Assembly: GCA_039180675.1 (NCBI GenBank) | Contig: JBCDDC010000006.1 | Coordinates: 1 to 64,000 of the forward strand | Direction: 5' to 3' | Origin: Thermohalobaculum sp039180675 | GTDB lineage: Bacteria > Pseudomonadota > Alphaproteobacteria > Rhodobacterales > Rhodobacteraceae | DNA length: 64,000 bases | Shown here: positions 57,461 to 64,000 of the stretch, piece by piece | Position numbering within the stretch: position 1 is the first letter of the stretch | Layout: every line of letters starts with the position of its first letter | Notes under the pieces: generated by a model | What the model was told of the DNA's origin: nothing | Seen by the model: the letters and a program-made list of their open reading frames with translations, nothing else | Database searches by the model: none | Program-made: the position numbers and the translations under genes

Positions 57461-59127
57461 GACGCCACCAGGGCCAGGTCCATCGCCCCTTCGTCGGGGA
57501 GGAGCTGCCCATCTTCGATCCGGTAATGCCGGCGGGCCAGAGCGGCGAAGGAGGGGCGCTGGGTGATCATCACCAGAATGCAGCTTCCGACCCGGCGCGC
57601 GAGGGCCGCGCGCAGCAGGTAGTCGGATTGCGCGTCCAGCGCCGTGTTCGCCTCGTCGAACAGCAAGACGGACGGCCTGCGCGCGAGCGCCGCCGCGATC
57701 GGAAGCAGTGCCGCGACCGAACCCGGCAGGCCCCGCCCCGCGCCGGTCTGGGTCTCCATCAGAAAGCCTTCATCGCGCGAGGCGAGAAACCGTGCGAGAC
57801 CCAGCTCCTCCGCGACCTCCAGCGCATCGGGCAGGCAGGCGTCGCCGCGAAAACCAGTGATGAGATCCAGAACACTGCCAGAGAGCAGGGCACCGCGCTG
57901 GCTCAGCATCGCGATCTCCGCCGTGACCGCATCGGTGCGATGGGCCTCTACCGGGGCGCCGTTGATCATCAGCTGCCCCTCGCTGGGCGTGAGCCGGCCT
58001 GAGAGCAGGCGCATCAGCGTCGTCTTCCCAGCCCCGCTGGCGCCCGAGATCGCGACGCAGTCACCGCTGCGCAGGTCGAGCGAGACATCGCGGAGCACCG
58101 ACAGCCCACCAGGCGTCGAGACTGTAGCCCCCTCCAGCGCCAGGCGCTCGATCCGGCCGGTCTCCCGCGCGCCGCCCAGGACCGGCGGCGCATCTATGAT
58201 CTCGTTGAGCGCTGCCTCCAGCGGCGCCAGGCTGCGCCGGGCCTCCGCCTGGTCCCGCGCCCGCAGAACCGGCTGCACGATCCGTCCCGACAGCAGGATC
58301 GCTGCGGCTAGCGCCCCGGTCGTGAGCGTGCCTGCATTGACCCAGAAGGCACCGGTGATCGCGATCAGGATCGGGGTTGCCTGTCCGATGCTCTCGACCA
58401 GCGTCTTGGCGACCGACTGGCGGGCGGTGAGTTCCTCCGTCACCAGCGCTGCGTGGCCCGACAGGCTCTCCTGGCGGCGCATCATCAGCGGCTCGGCGCT
58501 GAGACCCTTGATATGTTCCGCCCCGCCCAGGACCTCTGTCGCAAAACCGCCGAGCCGCGCCGCATGATCCCGCCTGCGTTCATTCAGGTCGTTCAGAGCG
58601 CCCCGATTGATCCGGGTCGAGAGGAGTGCAACCGCCAGGATTGCGATCAGCACCCATACGAGGGGCGGTGCGACCATCCAGAAGACCCCCAGAAACAGGA
58701 GCGCGAAGGGCAGATCGACCGCGGAGTGGCGGCCGTGGCCCGCATAAAACCCACGGACCCGGTCGATCGTCTCCCAGGCCTCGAGATGCCGTCCGGTGCC
58801 GACCGGCCCGTCGAGGTGCCGCGGCGCGCGCAGGACCTGATGGATCAGCCTGCGCTCCGCCTCCACGGCATAGCGCGTGCCCTCGCGGGTCAGCAGCGCG
58901 GCGGAGCCATAGCGCAAGGCGGCCTCGATCAGGACCGCGCCCAGGAGAACCGCGCCCAGCACCGTCAGGGTCGTCCCGGCCGCGTTCGGGATGACCCGGT
59001 CGAAGAGCTGGATCATCACCAGCGGCAGCACCAGGGTGAGCACATTTGCCCCGATCGCCCCCAGCGCGACCGTCGGCCCGGTGCGAAACCGTGTCCTCGG
59101 GGGCTTGCCGCTTCCTTGTCCGCTCAC
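57457..59127 (-). CDS. Type I secretion ABC transporter, PrtD-like, with degenerate motifs
   Basis: The 556-aa protein lacks the C39-like front and has a six-helix membrane domain (about 20-310) plus an ATPase domain. Walker A is SGASGAGKTT (about 358-367), Walker B VLLFDEANTALD keeps the Glu, but the signature reads LPGSV near 466 and the switch His is replaced by Gln in VMITQRPSF near 518. It is likely the regulatory half of a heterodimer with the 712-aa protein. Gene order (this, 712-aa, HlyD-like) suggests one transcript running leftward after the RTX gene. Confidence 0.86.
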   Translation of the reverse strand: MSGQGSGKPPRTRFRTGPTVALGAIGANVLTLVLPLVMIQLFDRVIPNAAGTTLTVLGAVLLGAVLIEAALRYGSAALLTREGTRYAVEAERRLIHQVLRAPRHLDGPVGTGRHLEAWETIDRVRGFYAGHGRHSAVDLPFALLFLGVFWMVAPPLVWVLIAILAVALLSTRINRGALNDLNERRRDHAARLGGFATEVLGGAEHIKGLSAEPLMMRRQESLSGHAALVTEELTARQSVAKTLVESIGQATPILIAITGAFWVNAGTLTTGALAAAILLSGRIVQPVLRARDQAEARRSLAPLEAALNEIIDAPPVLGGARETGRIERLALEGATVSTPGGLSVLRDVSLDLRSGDCVAISGASGAGKTTLMRLLSGRLTPSEGQLMINGAPVEAHRTDAVTAEIAMLSQRGALLSGSVLDLITGFRGDACLPDALEVAEELGLARFLASRDEGFLMETQTGAGRGLPGSVAALLPIAAALARRPSVLLFDEANTALDAQSDYLLRAALARRVGSCILVMITQRPSFAALARRHYRIEDGQLLPDEGAMDLALVAS

Positions 59128-59214
59128 GTCTCAGCCTGCTTCAGATTGCGTCATACCGGGCCTGGTGCCGAAATCCCGGGCCCTGAGAGCCGGGGTTGAT
59201 GGCGCGCGCTGCCG

Positions 59215-62200
59215 CTACCAGGTGATGCCTTCGATCCCGTCAAAGCTGATCTGCTCGCCATCGTCGAAGGTGATCTTGCCGGAGGAGCCCTTGGTCAGCT
59301 CCAGGCTTCCATCGCCGACATGCTCGATCGCGCCGCGCTCGATCTCTGCCATCCAGCCCTCGCCCTGCACTGTCGAGCCGTCGATCGTGACCCCGCCGCC
59401 AACCCCGTCGAGCGCGATCACATCGGTCCAGCCCCCGCCGCCGCCGGAGATCGCGTCGCTGCCGTCACCGATGCCGTACTCGAACAGATCATCCCCCGCG
59501 CCGCCGCGCAATGCGTCGTCGCCTTCGCCGCCCCGGAGCACATCGGACCCGCCTCCGCCGGAGAGCCGATCATCTCCCGCGCCGCCGGTCAGCAGGTCAT
59601 CTCCGCCACCGCCCGAGAGCGCGTCATCGCCGCGCCCGCCATCCAACGCGTCATTGCCACCGCTGCCCGTCAGCCGGTCGTCGCCGTCGCCACCCCGCAA
59701 CGTGTCGTCATCCGCCCCGCCAGCGAGCCTGTCATCGCCAGCGCCGCCGCGCAGGACATCGTCGCCCCGGCCACCCCGCAGATCATCGTCGCCAGCGCCA
59801 CCGCGCAATTGGTCGTCTCCTGAGCCTCCGGAAAGCCGGTCGTCGCCCTGACCTCCGGTGAGAGCATCATCCCCTTTGCCGCCGCGGAGCGCGTCATCGC
59901 CCCCGCCGCCGCGAAGCACGTCGTCTCCGGCTCCGCCATCGAGCCGGTCGTCGCCCGCGCCGCCGCGCAAGAGGTCGTCATCCGCCCCGCCGGAGAGGCG
60001 GTCATCGCCCGCACCGCCGCGCAGCTCGTCGTCACCGGCTCCACCTCGCAGCGCGTCATCGCCACGGCCGCCTGCAAGCCTATCGTCACCGGCGTTGCCC
60101 GCGAGGCGATCATCCCCCGCACCGCCGCGGAGAACGTCGTCACCGCGCCCGCCTTGGAGGTCATCGTCTCCGGCCTTGCCTGCAAGTCTGTCGTCGCCGG
60201 CTCCACCGCGTAGTGCGTCATCACCGCTTCCGCCGACCAGATCGTCGTCTCCGGCGCCACCACGCAATGTGTCGTCGCCCTGTCCGCCGGACAGCCGGTC
60301 ATCCCCGGCACCGCCTCTCAGGTCGTCATTCCCCGTACCGCCCTTCAGGGCATCGTCACCTCGTCCGCCCCGCAGGACGTCGTTGTCGGCGCCACCGCGA
60401 AGCACATCGTCTCCGGCACCGCCATCGAGCCGGTCGTCGCCCGCGCCGCCGCGCAAGAGGTCGTCATCCGCCCCACCAGAAAGGCGATCATTTCCCGCAC
60501 CGCCGGACAGCCGGTCCTCGCCGGACCGGCCCGACAGGCGGTCGTCCCCGTCGCCGCCGGAGAGGGTGTCATCACCAGCCCCACCGCTCAGACGGTCGTC
60601 ACCAGCCCCGCCGCGCAAGACATCGCTGCCCGCGCCGCCCGACAGGGTATCCTGGCCATCCCCGCCCGAGAGGCGGTCGTCGCCACTGCCGCCCCTTAGT
60701 TGGTCGTCACCTGCTCCGCCCCGGAGCTGATCGTCTTCAGTCCCGCCAGAGAGGCGGTCGTCACCAGCCCCGCCCCGGAGCAGGTCGGCGCCGTCACTCC
60801 CGCGCAAATCATCGTCGCCGACGCCTCCGGACAGTGCGTCGTCTCCCGCACCGCCGGATAAGCGGTCATCGCCTGCTCCGCCGCGCAGCGTGTCGTTGCC
60901 AGCGCCGCCTGAGATCCTGTCATCACCCGCGCCGCCGCGCAGGTCATCGTCGCCCGATCCCCCGCTCAGCCGGTCCTCTCCGGCCCCGCCGCGCAGGACA
61001 TCTGCGCCGGACCCGCCGTCGAGCCGATCGTCGCCACTGCCACCGCTGAGGGTGTCATCACCGCTCTGCCCGCGCAGGCGGTCATCTCCCGATCCGCCGC
61101 TGAGCCGGTCATCGCCACTGCCGCCTGAGAGCCTGTCCTGGCCGCTCCCACCACGAAGCAGATCGTCCCCGGATCCTCCGTGGAGCCTGTCGTCCCCACT
61201 GCCGCCTCTGAGAGCGTCGTTGCCGGAGCCGCCATCCAGGCGGTCATCACCGCTTCGTCCGCTAAGTCGGTCCTCTCCGGACCCACCGTCGAGCCGGTCG
61301 TCGCCACTGCCACCGCTGAGGGTGTCGTCACCGCTCTGCCCGCGCAGTCGGTCATCTCCCGATCCGCCGCTGAGCCGGTCATCGCCACTGCCGCCTGAGA
61401 GCCTGTCCTGGCCGCTCCCGCCACGAAGCAGATCGTCCCCGGATCCTCCGCGGAGCCTGTCGTCCCCGCTGCCGCCTCCGAGAGCATCGTCGCCTGAGCC
61501 GCCGTCCAGGCGGTCGTCCCCGCTTCGCCCGCCCAGTTGGTCGTCACCGGAGCCCCCGCGCAGGACATCCGCGCCGGACCCGCCGTCGAGCCGATCGTCG
61601 CCACTCCCGCCGCTCAGGATGTCATCATCGCTCCGACCACGCAGGAGATCGTCGCCGGAGCCTCCGGTGAGCCGATCTTCACCGCTCCCGCCAACGAGCG
61701 TTTCATCGTCTGAGCTGCCGCGCAGATTGGTGGTGTCGTTGGTTTCGCCTGGCGGGTTCCCCCCCGAACCATCAGGCAGTGGATCCAGAGCTTCGACGGA
61801 GTCGGTCTCCGGGGTCTCCGCCAAGGGCGGTTCACCCGCTCCGTCGACAGGATCGGGCCCGGCCGCGCCGGTCTCCTCTGGCTGAACGGGACTATCCTGA
61901 GCCACCGGCGAACCCTCCGGGTCACCACCAGGGGATGGCTGGAAAATCGGCTCGGGCGGCATCTCTGTTGGTTGCGTCGCCGCTGGAACATCCGCTTGCG
62001 CGTTCTCAGGAGCAGGATCATCACTGCCTTGGGCATCATCGGGTCCGTCGAGGCCCGCTCCGTCCTGCCCGGGATCGTCGGGGCTTTCCCCGCCCTGCGC
62101 GCCCAGAGATGGAGGCGTATCGGGGGCATCGCCTGGCTCCGTACCCGTGTTCTGTGCTTCGTCCTGACCTGCCGCGGCTTCATCCGGCGCTGCGGGTTCA

Positions 62201-62976
62201 GGGTCGGTTGTCTGATCCTCTGGCGCCTCCGCACTATCCTGATCCTCTACGTCCGGTCCGCCGGATGCGGGGCCGCTCGCACCAGAGCCATCCGCTTCCT
62301 CGCCACCCTCCTGCGCCTCCATGTCTTCCGGGGCAGGAGTGCCTGCTTCGGCCTCTCCATCCGCGCCGGCATCTTGTGAGCCCTGCGTAGAATCGTCGCC
62401 GATTGCCCCCTCAGTCGCCGCGCCCTCGGGCCGAGACTCACTGTCCGAACCTGCCGATGCCCCTGCATTTGAGGGCCGATTGCCCGGTTCTGGCGCACCG
62501 CCGCCGGTTCCACCGGCGCTTCCACTGGCGGGATCGGCGCCAACTGAACCTGCATCTCCCAGATCCTGCGGCCCATCAGCCGGTGCGTTGCCTCCCGCAT
62601 CGCCGTCATCCGTCGGCGCGGTCTCCGGTGCTCCGCCAACGCCACCCTCGATCGCGCGTTCGGTGCTGCCCGCTTCTTCCTGCTCTCCGGTCGGCACGAC
62701 GCCGACCGCCGGGTCCTGCCGCGCGCCAACATCGTCATCCTGACGGGAGAATCGCCCGAAGATCCGTTCGAACAGGCTCTGCGCCTGATCGCGCAGCAAC
62801 GCCCCCAGCGCGCTAAGGTTCACGGCAAAGCCCGAACCCGCCTCCCTGCTTGCGGCAGACGTTCCCTCCACCGCCAGTTCCTCGAGGCCGATCTGCTCCT
62901 CACGGCTGGACGTATCATCCCGGCGAAAACGCCCATGCATCTGGGTGCTGGACGATGGCGATTGATGCTCTGACAT
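59215..62976 (-). CDS. Large RTX repeat protein, 1,253 aa; likely type I secretion substrate
   Basis: The N-terminal 410 residues are acidic and rich in Asp, Gly, Ala, Pro and Glu, with no catalytic motif seen. From about 416 to 1170 the protein is an array of calcium-binding nonapeptides of the GGSGDD(R/L)L(R/S) type, about 80 in number. A C-terminal cap with LFEYGIGDGSDAISGGGGG and an ending SFDGIEGITW may hold the secretion signal. RTX arrays fold outside the cell when they meet calcium. Lacking an enzyme domain, this is probably an adhesin, surface or matrix protein. It is followed by the three export genes, 88 bp away. Confidence 0.92.
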   Translation of the reverse strand: MSEHQSPSSSTQMHGRFRRDDTSSREEQIGLEELAVEGTSAASREAGSGFAVNLSALGALLRDQAQSLFERIFGRFSRQDDDVGARQDPAVGVVPTGEQEEAGSTERAIEGGVGGAPETAPTDDGDAGGNAPADGPQDLGDAGSVGADPASGSAGGTGGGAPEPGNRPSNAGASAGSDSESRPEGAATEGAIGDDSTQGSQDAGADGEAEAGTPAPEDMEAQEGGEEADGSGASGPASGGPDVEDQDSAEAPEDQTTDPEPAAPDEAAAGQDEAQNTGTEPGDAPDTPPSLGAQGGESPDDPGQDGAGLDGPDDAQGSDDPAPENAQADVPAATQPTEMPPEPIFQPSPGGDPEGSPVAQDSPVQPEETGAAGPDPVDGAGEPPLAETPETDSVEALDPLPDGSGGNPPGETNDTTNLRGSSDDETLVGGSGEDRLTGGSGDDLLRGRSDDDILSGGSGDDRLDGGSGADVLRGGSGDDQLGGRSGDDRLDGGSGDDALGGGSGDDRLRGGSGDDLLRGGSGQDRLSGGSGDDRLSGGSGDDRLRGQSGDDTLSGGSGDDRLDGGSGEDRLSGRSGDDRLDGGSGNDALRGGSGDDRLHGGSGDDLLRGGSGQDRLSGGSGDDRLSGGSGDDRLRGQSGDDTLSGGSGDDRLDGGSGADVLRGGAGEDRLSGGSGDDDLRGGAGDDRISGGAGNDTLRGGAGDDRLSGGAGDDALSGGVGDDDLRGSDGADLLRGGAGDDRLSGGTEDDQLRGGAGDDQLRGGSGDDRLSGGDGQDTLSGGAGSDVLRGGAGDDRLSGGAGDDTLSGGDGDDRLSGRSGEDRLSGGAGNDRLSGGADDDLLRGGAGDDRLDGGAGDDVLRGGADNDVLRGGRGDDALKGGTGNDDLRGGAGDDRLSGGQGDDTLRGGAGDDDLVGGSGDDALRGGAGDDRLAGKAGDDDLQGGRGDDVLRGGAGDDRLAGNAGDDRLAGGRGDDALRGGAGDDELRGGAGDDRLSGGADDDLLRGGAGDDRLDGGAGDDVLRGGGGDDALRGGKGDDALTGGQGDDRLSGGSGDDQLRGGAGDDDLRGGRGDDVLRGGAGDDRLAGGADDDTLRGGDGDDRLTGSGGNDALDGGRGDDALSGGGGDDLLTGGAGDDRLSGGGGSDVLRGGEGDDALRGGAGDDLFEYGIGDGSDAISGGGGGWTDVIALDGVGGGVTIDGSTVQGEGWMAEIERGAIEHVGDGSLELTKGSSGKITFDDGEQISFDGIEGITW
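59470..61730 (-). repeat. RTX nonapeptide array (27-bp DNA units) with internal duplication
   Basis: About 84 tandem 27-bp units encode GGxGDDxLx nonapeptides. A 270-bp block (10 units), about 61010-61280, is nearly identical to about 61280-61550, and an 80-bp stretch near 59920 recurs about 486 bp away near 60406 (18 units). The exact multiples of 27 show expansion by unequal exchange in frame. Confidence 0.9.
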
Positions 62977-63156
62977 GGCGCAACTCCACGGTTTCTCACC
63001 AGCCGCTTACGCCAAAGCTCTTAACGTCTTGCTTAGATCGCAGACCAATTCGGGGAGACCGGAGCAACGCTGCCCGCACGCTCCGCACCCATCAGACATT
63101 GATCGCAAACCGCGCTCCGCGTACCTCTCTCCGGGCATTGCGCGTGGGAGGCCTGC
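62977..63156. promoter_or_regulatory. Divergent intergenic region between RTX gene and membrane-protein gene
   Basis: The 180-bp gap lies between the RTX gene (leftward) and the membrane-protein gene (rightward) and should hold both promoters. I see no convincing -35/-10 pair or operator. A GGGAGG ribosome site at 63146-63151 serves the rightward gene. Confidence 0.5.
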
Positions 63157-64000
63157 TTGGACAAGATTATCGAACGGCTGCCGAGCCCTGCGGGCTTCGC
63201 GCTCTGGCTCTATGCGCTGGTCTTCCTGATCCTGCCCGCGTTCCTGGCCTACAAGGGCTTCGCCTATGTGATCGGCATCGTTTTCTTCGCCGTCGGCCTG
63301 CGCCCGCATGTCGAGAGTCTGGTGGCGGGCAGCCCGCTCCACTACGTCGTGACCTGGCGGGGCAAGCCCTACACGATCGACTATCACCTGCGCGTCCCAA
63401 ACGAGGCGCGTGCGGTCAAGGCAGTGTCCTGGGGCCTGATGCTGCTCACCCTTCTGGTCCTGCCGCTGGTTCTGTTCGCGATGCAGAACCAGGCCCAGGT
63501 CTTCTACCGTCAGATCGAGACCCAGCTCCCGAAGATCCTGCTCACTGTCGACGGGCTGCTCGCCTGGGCGCATGAGCAGCTGCCCGGCTACATCCCGGAT
63601 GTGACGGTGGAGCAGAGCGCCGGGTGGCAGGGCGTGTCCAACACGATCGGCTCGCTGGCGGGCGATGCGATCAAGGATCTTAACGCCTTCATTCAGTCGG
63701 CCTTCGGCAGCATCGTCGGGCTGATCGGCGTGGTGCTCGAGGATTGGGTGAAGCTGATCGTCGGCGCCATTATCGTCGGCACAATCCTCGGCGGGTGGGA
63801 AAAGGAAGTGAAGATGCACCGCGCGGTCATCTCGGCCGGGATTAAGGACGAGAAACTCCGGGCCAACGTCCTGCGTTTCGGCGAGCTTTTCCAGACCGGG
63901 ATCAGCCTCTTCATGATCGGCTATCTCGAGGTCGGCGTCACGCTGACCATCCTCTATGCGCTGGCGATGGCGATCCTGCCGCTCGGCCTCAGCATCGGCG
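63157..64000 (+). CDS. Multi-pass membrane protein, partial (C-terminus beyond right edge)
   Basis: A TTG start at 63157 is preferred because GGGAGG lies 5 nt upstream and the first residues (DKIIERLPSPAGFALWLYAL) lead directly into a membrane segment. The 281 visible residues show about six hydrophobic segments (such as ALVFLILPAFLAYKGF, MLLTLLVLPLVLFAM, LIVGAIIVGTILGGW and the last one before the window edge) with a large soluble loop (about 95-160). I do not recognise the family. It faces away from the RTX cluster, so it may not belong to it. Confidence 0.75.
   Translation, partial: MDKIIERLPSPAGFALWLYALVFLILPAFLAYKGFAYVIGIVFFAVGLRPHVESLVAGSPLHYVVTWRGKPYTIDYHLRVPNEARAVKAVSWGLMLLTLLVLPLVLFAMQNQAQVFYRQIETQLPKILLTVDGLLAWAHEQLPGYIPDVTVEQSAGWQGVSNTIGSLAGDAIKDLNAFIQSAFGSIVGLIGVVLEDWVKLIVGAIIVGTILGGWEKEVKMHRAVISAGIKDEKLRANVLRFGELFQTGISLFMIGYLEVGVTLTILYALAMAILPLGLSIG

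Noticed and set aside
59470..61730. Regular short repeats resembling a CRISPR array
   Set aside because: The 27-bp period is continuous, without unique spacers, and codes for RTX nonapeptides. There are no cas genes nearby.
59858..61885. Two plus-strand open frames (about 290 and 331 aa) of Pro/Ser/Arg repeats opposite the RTX gene
   Set aside because: They are the antisense reading of the 27-bp RTX repeat and consist of SSPAPP-like repetition; the minus frame encodes proper calcium-binding nonapeptides.

Overview
The window is GC-rich (roughly 60-65% by eye, with strong G/C preference at third codon positions) and reads as the chromosome of an alphaproteobacterium, most likely a Rhodobacterales/Roseobacter-type host. 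This rests on gene style and on the type I secretion locus, not on a marker gene. Positions 1 to about 53,757 belong to one integrated tailed phage. Its left end lies outside the window. Its right end is a tyrosine integrase gene (52642-53679) pointing into the 3' end of a tRNA-Cys(GCA) gene (53684-53757, minus strand). Ordinary host genes follow from 53,967.

The prophage has a podovirus-like, P22-like structural plan, read leftward from 30,253: small and large terminase, P22-type portal, a run of small overlapping genes, scaffold, major capsid protein with a UUCG hairpin terminator, a gp4-like adaptor, a tail-collar protein, a gp10-like tail protein, a GNAT acetyltransferase, a virion protein ending in an S74-like chaperone domain, and a 318-aa protein. 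Then comes a giant 3,825-aa polyvalent protein (zincin metalloprotease, DNA adenine methylase, SNF2-type helicase, C-terminal LPD38-like region) sitting where P22-like phages keep their ejection proteins. A glycine-rich tail fibre and three small virion genes follow. No holin, endolysin or spanin is recognisable in the window.

A divergent control region (30254-30449) separates the late operon from a rightward operon of small, ATGA-coupled accessory genes (30450-35007), led by an RMF/CrpP-like protein and including a Lar-like protein and zinc ribbons. A leftward block (35524-44005) carries a C5 cytosine methylase with six internal repeats, a replication protein, DnaB helicase, a GP88-like cysteine-rich protein, an MT-A70 adenine methylase, a RuvC-like resolvase and a small HTH regulator. 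A second divergent region faces an XRE-like regulator and the rightward recombination/early operon (44882-53679) with RecT, a YbcO-like nuclease, a Gp37/Gp68 protein, an ASCH-like protein and the integrase.

The most unusual observations are: (i) a 72-codon gene with a consensus Shine-Dalgarno in another frame inside the giant polyvalent gene, exactly over a linker whose codon statistics favour the small gene; (ii) a shared 17-bp element ATGAY-N5-TTATCAT found three times in the late/accessory divergent region and once in the regulator region, each copy pointing at a phage operon; (iii) small proteins resembling the Acb2/Tad1 anti-CBASS family; and (iv) structured RNA leaders.

The host part (53967-62976, minus strand) is a type I secretion cluster: membrane-fusion protein, two adjacent ABC half-exporters with complementary degenerate motifs, and their likely cargo, a 1,253-aa RTX protein with about 80 nonapeptide repeats and a recent 270-bp internal duplication. 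A divergent membrane protein gene runs off the right edge.
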